Assembly (NCBI GenBank): GCA_021621525.1
Contig: JAJVUU010000014.1
Location: 1 to 36,165, forward strand
DNA: 36,165 nt
Direction of reading: 5' to 3'
Source of the DNA: Caryophanales bacterium
Lineage (GTDB): Bacteria; Bacillota_I; Bacilli_A; RFN20; CAG-288
Part shown: piece by piece, positions 8,345 through 15,457 of the stretch
How the letters are laid out: each line of letters begins with the position of its first letter
How positions within the stretch are numbered: the first letter of the stretch is position 1
Position numbers and translations under genes: made by a program
The notes under the pieces: generated by a model
Told to the model about the DNA's origin: nothing
Databases searched by the model: none
Seen by the model: the letters and a program-made list of their open reading frames with translations, nothing else

Positions 8345-8638
8345 CTATCTTTGGTTCTTCCTTAAGAATTCCAGTCCCCCTGCCTTCATCGCGTCGATGA
8401 CAGGCTGAAGGGATTTTCTCATCTCCGTCAGAGAATACTCCACCTTGGGAAGAACGACAGACAAGCCCGTCTTCCTCCATCTCACGGAGCTGCCATGCAA
8501 GCATCTTCTGGGTCACAGGAGTCAGGTCAACTCGGAGAACCGTTTGGTGCCAATAAGAAGGTCTCTTAGGATCAGCACCTTCCACTTATCAAAGATAAAC
8601 TTCAGACAACAAGAAGCAATCCAGTCGGAGTCACGCTT
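8345..8638 (-). pseudogene. Broken HxlR-family transcription regulator
   Basis: Three minus-strand frames together spell an HxlR-type winged helix. The first piece contains KFIFDKWKVLILRDLL and RFSEL and then hits a stop. The second contains TPVTQKMLAWQLREMEEDGLV. The third contains LPKVEYSLTEMRKSLQPVIDAM and ends EFLRKNQR. This is the family order (GKWK...RFxEL...ITxKMLxxQLRELEEDGLV...VEYSLTExG). The gene needs at least two frame changes, has lost several bases after RFSEL, and has an in-frame stop (8639-8641) where the N-terminus should continue. HxlR proteins normally sense quinones, aldehydes or thiol stress; this copy cannot be functional. No neighbouring target gene is obvious. Confidence 0.85.
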
Positions 8639-8670
8639 CTATCTGCGATCAAATCACTTGGATACGACGC

Positions 8671-9468
8671 TCAGTCATATAGTTTTCTCAAGACCTTCAT
8701 CACTCCGTCTTCATCATTGGAGCTGGTATGATAGGCACATATCTTCTTGATATAGGGATGGGCATTGTCCATCGCATAGGAATACTTGACCGATTGTAGA
8801 AGTTCCACGTCATTGAAATAATCTCCGAATGCCATAGCCTCCTCTCTTTGAATGCCAAAACGTTTCATGATGGCCTGAAGAGCACTGCCCTTGTTGGCAT
8901 CCATGTTGGCAACATCAATCCAGCTGACACCGGATACGACTGCCTTGAGATTGGATGGAAGAGAGTCGAAGCACGTACTGGATTTCTCAGCCATCTGCTT
9001 CCTGAAGTAGATGGCAAGCTTGACGATGTCCTTGCTTCTGGCAACCTCTTCCAGGCTGGGAACCTGAGATAGCTTCTCATAGTACATCGTTGCATGGTAC
9101 ATCTCTTCATCATCCGTGCATGTCATGTAGGCGCTGTCGAATCCACATAAAAGAGGCGTCGCATAGGGAACATGCTTCAGAAGCTCCAATGTCAATAAGA
9201 CATCCTTCTTAGCCATGACATTCTGATAGATGATCTTATCCTTCTCAAAGACCAAAGAGCCGTTCTCGGCGATGAAGATGAGATTTTCGGAAATGGATTT
9301 CAAATCACGCTTCAAGGCATAATACTGCCTTCCGGAGGCGATGACAAAACGGATATCATCGTGATGCTCTTTGACAAACAAAGGAAAATCCAAGGGAAGC
9401 TTCTTATGGGAATCCAGCAAGGTTCCATCCATATCGGTAGCAACAAGACGGATATTCAATCGATTCAT
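8671..9468 (-). CDS. Cof-type HAD-superfamily hydrolase
   Basis: A 265-residue HAD IIB (Cof) phosphatase. Motif I is LVATDMDGTLLDS with nucleophile Asp12 and Asp14; motif II is the RFVIASGR block; motif IV is AFGDYFNDVELL near residue 220. The cap lies between motifs II and III. These enzymes remove phosphate from small molecules such as sugar phosphates, FMN or PLP; substrate cannot be told from sequence. The ATG at 9468 was chosen over a TTG 7 codons upstream because the family starts just before motif I. TATAAT occurs at 9478-9483 on the same strand and no Shine-Dalgarno lies between it and the ATG, so the mRNA may be leaderless or nearly so. Confidence 0.9.
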   Translation of the reverse strand: MNRLNIRLVATDMDGTLLDSHKKLPLDFPLFVKEHHDDIRFVIASGRQYYALKRDLKSISENLIFIAENGSLVFEKDKIIYQNVMAKKDVLLTLELLKHVPYATPLLCGFDSAYMTCTDDEEMYHATMYYEKLSQVPSLEEVARSKDIVKLAIYFRKQMAEKSSTCFDSLPSNLKAVVSGVSWIDVANMDANKGSALQAIMKRFGIQREEAMAFGDYFNDVELLQSVKYSYAMDNAHPYIKKICAYHTSSNDEDGVMKVLRKLYD

Positions 9469-9525
9469 AGCGGAATCATTATAAAGCAAGAAGAGAGAAA
9501 CGAAAAGATGAATCCCTTTTTGAAA

Positions 9526-10362
9526 TCAGTAAAGGTTCGTCAGCGATATGGTAGAAAACAGGATGAACATCACCGGAAGAAGCTTCATTTCCATGTCAAA
9601 AGCTTCCATGAAATCAAAGACAAGAGTCAACTGAAGAGATGTAAGAAGAATAAGAAATGACAATACATCCAATACGACATTTATCTTTACATTCTTCAGC
9701 TTTCTTCTGAAATGGATGATGCAGGAAAAGAAAGTAAGGAAGCAGAAGAAGTTGAAAAGAAATGTGCTGAACAAGCCTATCGGGATATCTTCCCTTACCA
9801 ATCCATTGACAGGATCTTCATAGAAGTTCCTCAATCCTTCTCCATACCTGATATAGAAGATGAGAAAGAAGACAAGAAAGACGACTGAAAGGATGACAAG
9901 ACCGACATGCATCCTTTTTCTTATGACCAGATAAGTGTTTTTCTGAGTGTCTGTCATAATGTTTCCCTCCCAAGATAAATCCAAAAGAAGACTGATTGCA
10001 AAAAGAAGAAGAAGGCCAGGAACCATATGGAGTCCTGAATCAGATACCTCTCCTCTCCTGATTTCGCCGACAAAGTTCCATAGCAGGGAAGCAAGGAGCG
10101 TAGCCGCGGAAAGGAAATCCAAGGAAAAGTCAATTCTTCTGCCATGGAACTTCCTTGAAAAACGATATGCAGAAGAAACAAGAAGGAAGAAACATATCAG
10201 ATTGCCTAGGTCATATCCGAGGGTCTCAAGGCTTTGGATTCTTGAATCATAATTGTGATGGATAAGATAATAGATAAGGCCATATAGAAGAAAGGCTACT
10301 GACAAAAGAATCAGGATTCCCTTCAGATTTTCTCGGATGACTTTGTATTTTGCCTGTGTCAT
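9526..10362 (-). CDS. Membrane protein made of two homologous 4-TM halves
   Basis: A 278-residue integral membrane protein of unknown family with about eight hydrophobic segments. Residues 1-135 and 136-278 resemble each other: KVIRENLKGILILLSVAFLL near the first start matches LVIRKRMHVGLVILSVVFLV in the second half, and SAYRFSRKFHGRRIDFSLDFLS matches IIHFRRKLKNVKINVVLDVLS. The second half begins with Met136-Thr-Asp, like the Met-Thr-Gln of the first, and is preceded by GGGAGGG at 7 nt. This suggests two tandem genes that fused, or a second product from the internal ATG at 9957. The start overlaps the stop of the upstream gene by 4 bp (ATGA), so the pair is translationally coupled. Confidence 0.75.
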   Translation of the reverse strand: MTQAKYKVIRENLKGILILLSVAFLLYGLIYYLIHHNYDSRIQSLETLGYDLGNLICFFLLVSSAYRFSRKFHGRRIDFSLDFLSAATLLASLLWNFVGEIRRGEVSDSGLHMVPGLLLLFAISLLLDLSWEGNIMTDTQKNTYLVIRKRMHVGLVILSVVFLVFFLIFYIRYGEGLRNFYEDPVNGLVREDIPIGLFSTFLFNFFCFLTFFSCIIHFRRKLKNVKINVVLDVLSFLILLTSLQLTLVFDFMEAFDMEMKLLPVMFILFSTISLTNLY

Positions 10363-11249
10363 TTCTTTACCTGCAGGACAAGATAGTTCATAAGCGTCTC
10401 ATATTCGTCTTCTTTCGTCAAATGGCCTGAGATTTGAACAAAAGGGGCTGTAGTACTGATAGTAATAGTATCAAGTTCAAGTTTCGCCTTGCTTTTTCCA
10501 TGAGAATATACCGTTTGAAATGCCTGACTCAAAAAAGAAGATTGCGTATTTTGGAACATAACTTCCATAGATACCATAAAATCCGAATACCGATCTATAG
10601 TTTTGGATTTTCTTGCCCCATTAGAATAATAATGGTAATAATCTTCAGGTAATTCATATTTTAAAGTAACATAATGTTCAGATATGCTGAGTTTATATTT
10701 ATTCACATCCGAGCCAACAATATCTTCCGATATATCTTTATCGTATTCATTTTCCTGAGGCTTACTTCTACTCTTAAAATAATAGTAATGATAATGATGA
10801 TACATAAGGTGGGATTCAACACTTGGATAACCTCCGCTCTTCGAAACTAGAACATTAGAATCATATAGCATAGAAAAGATATCCGTTTTTCTATCAGTAG
10901 GTGCCGAATGAAATGTCATATAGCTACGTAACATCATTCTATAAGAACCATCATCCATTTGAAAAGAACTCAAAGTCGTAGCAAGCTCATTGTCACCATC
11001 CTTCATATTGCCGGTATCATTTAAATCCACTTCAGCAACATCATTATTACTTGAAGTTTTTACTCTAACTGCATCAACAAGCTTAACAGATGCCAAAAAG
11101 TCCCATTTTTCTTTACTGAACTCTTTTATCTCTCGCTCTGCATAACCCATTTTTTTGAACTTCTCAATCATCATAGAATCATCTACATTAACTGGTAAAC
11201 CAATAAAAGAGAAAATAGAAGCAACGACCAGAGCAGGCTGAAATATCAT
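10359..11249 (-). CDS. Putative exported protein of unknown function, under a metal-type operator
   Basis: A 296-residue protein I do not recognise. The N-terminus (MIFQPALVVASIFSFIGLP) is hydrophobic and resembles an uncleaved signal or membrane anchor without a clear positive start; the rest is hydrophilic. A His/Tyr cluster (MYHHYHYYYFK near the middle) and a second one (EDYYHYYSNG) stand out and could bind metal or be surface-exposed. Base composition is noticeably more AT-rich than the flanking genes. The start follows AGGAGG at 9 nt. A strong promoter lies directly upstream and is overlapped by a palindrome also found at the feo promoter. The gene is first in an operon with the duplicated membrane protein. 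Function unknown; the link to metal homeostasis is inference. Confidence 0.7.
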   Translation of the reverse strand: MIFQPALVVASIFSFIGLPVNVDDSMMIEKFKKMGYAEREIKEFSKEKWDFLASVKLVDAVRVKTSSNNDVAEVDLNDTGNMKDGDNELATTLSSFQMDDGSYRMMLRSYMTFHSAPTDRKTDIFSMLYDSNVLVSKSGGYPSVESHLMYHHYHYYYFKSRSKPQENEYDKDISEDIVGSDVNKYKLSISEHYVTLKYELPEDYYHYYSNGARKSKTIDRYSDFMVSMEVMFQNTQSSFLSQAFQTVYSHGKSKAKLELDTITISTTAPFVQISGHLTKEDEYETLMNYLVLQVKK

Positions 11250-11271
11250 TTCATATATCCTCCTATGTCAG

Positions 11272-11311
11272 TTAGTCATAACTAATATAGGCCGTTTTTC
11301 TATCTTGTCAA
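11272..11311 (-). promoter_or_regulatory. Promoter with DtxR-type palindromic operator, exported-protein operon
   Basis: Minus-strand promoter: TTGACA (11306-11311), 16-bp spacer, TATATT (11284-11289). The palindrome TTAGT-CATA-ACTAA (11272-11285) covers the downstream edge of the -10 box and the start point, the classic position for a repressor. The 14-mer matches the feo site TTAGT-GTCA-ACTAA at 34883-34896 in all ten arm positions. Confidence 0.72.
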
Positions 11312-11734
11312 GCCAACACATCTTTAATATCCATCGTAATTTCAGTATATCCAAGAGATTAAAAATGACCACAAATTCCCGATTTCACCGCAAAATTCTA
11401 TGACTGACAATATCTAAAATATGCTAATCTCCTGCAGTAAAAAAGATACATTTTGCAATAAATACATCAATACTATGCATTAAATAAATAGTTCTAAACA
11501 TAAAACAGGTTTATTTCATGAAAAAGCCTCTCACTTGACAAGATTTGATTCTCAAATATCATTAATTATAAAGCAAAATAAAAGTGCGAATTAATACCAA
11601 TCGACTTAAAATATAGCTGATACCATTCAAAACAAACCGTAACAAGCCTTCATTGTAAAATCAAAGTTGTTTAAAATCTCCACTATTACCAATTCTTCAA
11701 GGCAAAAACATTTTTATAAAAAAATCCAAACATA
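11312..11734. other. AT-rich non-coding stretch
   Basis: About 420 bp with no supported gene and visibly higher AT content than the flanks. It contains an isolated plus-strand TTGACA (11535-11540), 16 bp, TATCAT, with no ORF downstream, and several poly-A/T runs. No repeat, tRNA or known RNA could be recognised. It may be eroded sequence or an acquired segment together with the AT-rich gene to its left. Confidence 0.5.
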
Positions 11735-11779
11735 AAAGCCTCATGCATTCTGACACAGGCAGATTCTGCATGAGGCTTT
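11735..11779 (-). terminator. guaA terminator
   Basis: A perfect 13-bp stem (AAAGCCTCATGCA at 11735-11747 with TGCATGAGGCTTT at 11767-11779) around a 19-nt loop, 10 bp after the guaA stop. Read leftward it is followed by a short T run and then a T-rich stretch. Confidence 0.85.
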
Positions 11780-11789
11780 GAAAAACAAA

Positions 11790-13331
11790 TTATTCCAGTT
11801 CGATCGTTGACGGTGGCTTGGAAGTGAAGTCGTAGAGGACTCTGTTGACACCTTTGACTTCATTGACGATCCTATCGACGATGGTCTGCATGACATCATA
11901 GGGAATGGCAACCGGCTTTGCCGTCATGAAGTCATCCGTTTCGACAGCTCTCAGGACGACGGCATAGTCATACGTCCTGCTATCTCCCATGACACCTACG
12001 CTTCTCATGTTGCTGAGCGCTGCGAAATACTGGGAGATGGACTTATCAAGACCTGCTTTCTTGATTTCCTCACGATAGATATAGTCGGCATCCTGGACAA
12101 TCTTGATCTTCTCAGGTGTGACTTCACCGATGATACGGATACCAAGACCCGGGCCTGGGAAAGGCTGACGATAGACGATGCTGTCAGGAAGGCCAAGAAG
12201 GGTTCCGACCTCACGGACTTCATCCTTGAAGAGATTCTTCAAAGGTTCGACAAGACCCTTGAACTTCATGTTCTTGGGAAGGCCGCCGACATTATGATGG
12301 GACTTGATCTTGGCAGAGATGCCGAGACCGGATTCGATTCTGTCCGGATAGATGGTACCCTGGGCAAGGAATTCGACATCATCAAGCTTGTTCGTCTCCT
12401 CTTCGAAGACCTCAAGGAAGGTGGCACCGATGATCTTTCTCTTCTGCTCCGGCTCCGTGACACCCTTGAGCTTGGAATAGAAGAGTTCCTTGCTATCAGC
12501 CTTGATGAAGTTGAGATCAAACTTTCCCTTCGGGCCGAAGACAGCCTCGACTTCCTCGGCTTCATTCTTTCTTAGAAGGCCGTGGTCGACAAAGACACAG
12601 TACAGGTTCTTTCCGATGGCTTTGGAAAGAAGAGCAGCTGTGACGGCAGAGTCGACTCCACCGCTAAGGCCAAGAAGGACCTTCTTGTCACCGACCTGGC
12701 TGCGGATCTGGGCAACCTGGTCATCGATGAAGGAAGAAGTCTTCCAATCTCCTTTGCAACCACAGATATTCAGAACAAAATTCTCAAGAGCCTTCTGTCC
12801 TTCGATGGTATGTCTCACTTCCGGATGGAATTGAGTGGCATAGATGTTCTTTTCGACGTTTTCAAAGGATGCAACCGGGCAGTCCTTGGTCTTGGAAGTG
12901 ACTACGAATCCCTGAGGGACTTCCTTGATGCGGTCTGTATGCGACATGAAGACTTCCGTATTCTTATGGAAGCCGGCAAGAAGCCTGCTTTCATGGATGA
13001 TTTCGACATCGGTCTTGCCATATTCGCTCGTGTCGGCATGGATGACCTTGCCACCAAGCTGATGGGCAATCATCTGAGCACCATAGCAGATTCCAAAGAT
13101 AGGCTTTCCAAGGGAATAGATTTCCTTGCCAATCAGAGGAGAGTTCTCCAAATAACAGCTGTTTGGACCACCGGTGAAGATAAACCCTTTGACGCTCGGG
13201 TCCTTCAAGACATCCATGCTGATTGTATAGGGAACGACTTCCGAATAAACATGACACTGGCGGACTCTTCTGGCAATCAACTGATTGTACTGTCCACCGA
13301 AGTCGATGACGAGAATTTTGTCTTGCTTCAT
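11790..13331 (-). CDS. guaA: GMP synthase (glutamine-hydrolysing)
   Basis: A 513-residue GMP synthase converting XMP, ATP and glutamine to GMP in the cytosol. The N-terminal class I glutamine amidotransferase carries Cys82 (FGICYGAQ), His169 and Glu171 (FHPEVRH). The ATP pyrophosphatase P-loop is SGGVDS at 223-228. The C-terminal dimerisation domain ends with the family signature around TSKPPSTIELE. Start chosen at the ATG at 13331, preceded by AAAGGAG and directly before the conserved ILVIDFGGQY; an upstream in-frame extension is not conserved in the family. A TATAAT lies at 13359-13364. No purine riboswitch-like leader fits in the short upstream gap. Single gene with its own terminator. Confidence 0.98.
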   Translation of the reverse strand: MKQDKILVIDFGGQYNQLIARRVRQCHVYSEVVPYTISMDVLKDPSVKGFIFTGGPNSCYLENSPLIGKEIYSLGKPIFGICYGAQMIAHQLGGKVIHADTSEYGKTDVEIIHESRLLAGFHKNTEVFMSHTDRIKEVPQGFVVTSKTKDCPVASFENVEKNIYATQFHPEVRHTIEGQKALENFVLNICGCKGDWKTSSFIDDQVAQIRSQVGDKKVLLGLSGGVDSAVTAALLSKAIGKNLYCVFVDHGLLRKNEAEEVEAVFGPKGKFDLNFIKADSKELFYSKLKGVTEPEQKRKIIGATFLEVFEEETNKLDDVEFLAQGTIYPDRIESGLGISAKIKSHHNVGGLPKNMKFKGLVEPLKNLFKDEVREVGTLLGLPDSIVYRQPFPGPGLGIRIIGEVTPEKIKIVQDADYIYREEIKKAGLDKSISQYFAALSNMRSVGVMGDSRTYDYAVVLRAVETDDFMTAKPVAIPYDVMQTIVDRIVNEVKGVNRVLYDFTSKPPSTIELE

Positions 13332-13358
13332 GCTAGGCTCCTTTATTTCACATGCACA

Positions 13359-13364
13359 ATTATA
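13359..13364 (-). promoter_or_regulatory. Candidate guaA -10 box
   Basis: Minus-strand TATAAT 27 bp upstream of the guaA ATG. The -35 region 17 bp further (TTTATA) is weak. Confidence 0.5.
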
Positions 13365-13462
13365 AACGAAAGCCCCACCGGTATAAAGGAGCAAATTGCT
13401 TTTCTATGGCATGATTGACAATTTCATTTTTCTTTATCCTCTTTTTAGAGTACAATAAAGGC

Positions 13463-14227
13463 ATGAACCGCTTAGAAATCATCAACCAGATAAAGAATGT
13501 CAGCACCGAAGACAGGATTTCCTTCTCCATCGGATCTGAAAAAGCCTACAACCGGTTTGACCGCGAGAACCGCAATCAATTCAGCCAAGGTGATATCCTC
13601 ACCGATATTTCCTATATGCTCTACTCCTATATCGCCTGTGCAATATTCTTCAAGGCCCAGGGAAATGAGAAAGCCGAAAAAGGATATTCCTTCTTTGACA
13701 GTGAATGGGAGAATCTCATCCGCAGGCAGGAAAAGGACATCTTTGACAACGCCAAGGTCGTCAAGGACAACGCCATGCGTACCCTATCTGCTTTTCTCTT
13801 CTCCAAAGAAGAAGTCAAGCTCGACAGGCTGATGGCAAAATTTTCCCCCCTCTGTCTTCTCAAAGAGATTGAAAAAACGCCAAAGAAGTCAAGGAAGATC
13901 CTACATCAGTTCGACAAGAACAAAGAAGTCATCTTCAACCAGACTCTGCTTTTCTTGAGAAGCCTGCATCATTCCTTCTTAAGTAGAAATGACATCAAGG
14001 CAGAAGAGATACATCCAGACTTCCAGGACCTCTCCTCCGGTTTCTTCTCCTACAAGGATGAAGAACTCCTCTTTCCGACATGGCAGAACGCCTTCACACC
14101 TGAAAGTTTCAAAAAAGTATCTTTATCTTCTCTCATGAATCTATCTGATTGCTTCCCGGTATCGAACATCAAGAAACTCTCCATCATCTATCTCGCAAAA
14201 GATATTGTAGCAACGATAGAATTATAG
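13463..14227 (+). CDS. Hypothetical cytosolic protein
   Basis: A 254-residue protein I cannot place. It is mostly helical in appearance and charged, with no signal peptide, membrane segment or recognisable catalytic motif. The ATG at 13463 was chosen because AAAGG precedes it and the upstream in-frame extension (from 13415) is hydrophobic and overlaps the guaA promoter region. It is divergent from guaA. A -10-like TACAAT lies just before the start. No terminator follows; the next gene on the same strand begins 143 bp later with its own upstream elements. Confidence 0.7.
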   Translation: MNRLEIINQIKNVSTEDRISFSIGSEKAYNRFDRENRNQFSQGDILTDISYMLYSYIACAIFFKAQGNEKAEKGYSFFDSEWENLIRRQEKDIFDNAKVVKDNAMRTLSAFLFSKEEVKLDRLMAKFSPLCLLKEIEKTPKKSRKILHQFDKNKEVIFNQTLLFLRSLHHSFLSRNDIKAEEIHPDFQDLSSGFFSYKDEELLFPTWQNAFTPESFKKVSLSSLMNLSDCFPVSNIKKLSIIYLAKDIVATIEL

Positions 14228-14275
14228 AAAACAACTTCCTTCTTCAATATACGCTATCAAATGATGACAATTTTC

Positions 14276-14296
14276 GTTGCAACCCATAGTTGCGAC
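14276..14296 (+). repeat. Tandem 8-bp palindromes upstream of the XRE gene
   Basis: GTTGCAAC (14276-14283) and GTTGCGAC (14289-14296) lie 13 bp apart. The first is a perfect palindrome and the second differs by one base. Their place 75-95 bp upstream of a DNA-binding protein gene makes them candidate autoregulatory operator half-sites, though the spacing is not that of a typical XRE operator. Confidence 0.35.
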
Positions 14297-14370
14297 ATGG
14301 AAAAGCAGACTTGGTAGAGGCAACCGACCATTTTTGGCTATACTTTGGCCATCATTCGGAGGAAAAACAA

Positions 14371-15114
14371 ATGAACATCAAAATCGCTGACAGACTTGTC
14401 GAATTAAGAAAGAAGAACGGCTATTCCCAGGAGCAGCTTGCCGAAAAACTCGGTCTTTCCAGACAGGCAGTATCTAAATGGGAGAGAGCTGAGGCAAGTC
14501 CTGATACGGACAATCTGATCTGTCTTGCCAAACTCTATGGCGTATCCTTAGATGATATTCTCTCCACAGACGAAAGTGTCGAAGACATCGCCAAGGAGAC
14601 CCGTGAGAAGCTAGACGAAGATTCAAAAGAAGAGAAAGAAAAGAAAGACGAAGTGCATATCACTGCCAAAAACGGCATTCACATCGTCGACAAGGACGGA
14701 ACAGAAGTCCACATCGATGTACATGGCATCAACGTCAAGGAAAAATCAGCTGACGACGATGATGATGACAACCTAAACACCGTTGAAAATAAGAAGGATG
14801 TCCTCTCTGGCATATTCTATGGCTGCTCCCTCTTCCTTACCGTCATCGCCTACATCCTATTAGGAACTTTCGTCAAGGGTGGATGGGCTGATTACTGGCC
14901 TCTCTTCATCCTCTTCCCTGTACTTCCCAGCATCTACACCGCCATCAAGGAAAAGAAGTTCGCCGCCTTCCTCTACCCTCTTGCCGTAACCGGTGCCTAT
15001 TGCTTCGTCGGCATGTTCACGGGAATGTGGCATCCATTCTGGTTTCTCTTTCTGACCATCCCTGTCTATTACATGATTGCCGATCCGATTGACAAGACAA
15101 TCAAGAATAAATAA
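14371..15114 (+). CDS. XRE-family regulator with C-terminal membrane domain
   Basis: A 247-residue protein. Residues about 6-60 are a Cro/C1-type helix-turn-helix (LVELRKKNGYSQEQLAEKLG, then LSRQAVSKWERAEASPDTDNL). A charged linker with a run of aspartates follows (near residues 130-135), then three to four hydrophobic segments in the last 90 residues. Membrane-tethered XRE proteins of this layout are common in Bacillota and probably sense envelope or membrane state, but no ligand is known. GGAGG lies 9 nt before the ATG at 14371; the in-frame extension upstream lacks family similarity. The small gene at 15130 follows after 15 bp and is probably co-transcribed. Confidence 0.88.
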   Translation: MNIKIADRLVELRKKNGYSQEQLAEKLGLSRQAVSKWERAEASPDTDNLICLAKLYGVSLDDILSTDESVEDIAKETREKLDEDSKEEKEKKDEVHITAKNGIHIVDKDGTEVHIDVHGINVKEKSADDDDDDNLNTVENKKDVLSGIFYGCSLFLTVIAYILLGTFVKGGWADYWPLFILFPVLPSIYTAIKEKKFAAFLYPLAVTGAYCFVGMFTGMWHPFWFLFLTIPVYYMIADPIDKTIKNK

Positions 15115-15129
15115 CCAAAAGGACAATCC

Positions 15130-15423
15130 ATGTACTATCTCTATCTAAGATACGGAAGCTTCGAGAATCCCGACAGACTTATCGTCGAATATCAGGGAAA
15201 CTACTATTTCCGTGGAAAGAACACGGACTGGATGGAACTCGAAAATGAAGAAAAGGACAATCTTCTATCCGGAAGAAGCAGCCGTTATTATGCGATAGAG
15301 GACAGTCAATTTAACAAGATACTCGATTCATGGAAAGGAAGCAGGACAGGATACAGATCCTTCAACACCCGTCACCTCATAGACCATGAAGGGTATGCAG
15401 ACAGCTATGACGATGAAGACTGA
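15130..15423 (+). CDS. Small hypothetical protein, partner of the XRE regulator
   Basis: A 97-residue protein of unknown family, rich in Tyr, Asp and Glu, with no membrane segment. The start is preceded by AAAGGACA. It lies 15 bp downstream of the membrane-bound regulator and just before a strong terminator, so the two form a short operon. Function cannot be inferred beyond that association. Confidence 0.72.
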   Translation: MYYLYLRYGSFENPDRLIVEYQGNYYFRGKNTDWMELENEEKDNLLSGRSSRYYAIEDSQFNKILDSWKGSRTGYRSFNTRHLIDHEGYADSYDDED

Positions 15424-15431
15424 AACGAATG

Positions 15432-15457
15432 ACAGAGGATTCACTCCTCTGTTTTTT
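15432..15457 (+). terminator. Terminator between convergent genes
   Basis: ACAGAGGA (15432-15439) pairs with TCCTCTGT (15445-15452) over a 5-nt loop, followed by a T run. The 3' end of the opposite-strand glycosyltransferase gene reaches into this hairpin. Confidence 0.88.

Noticed and set aside
9469..9489. TTG start extending the HAD protein by 7 residues
   Set aside because: The extension runs through a TATAAT and lacks family similarity and a ribosome site.
11535..11562. Isolated plus-strand promoter-like TTGACA-N16-TATCAT
   Set aside because: No ORF, RNA structure or terminator follows within reach; could be chance in AT-rich DNA.
12582..13418. 278-codon ORF antisense to guaA
   Set aside because: Opposite strand carries all GMP synthase motifs; the ORF has no ribosome site and no recognisable family.
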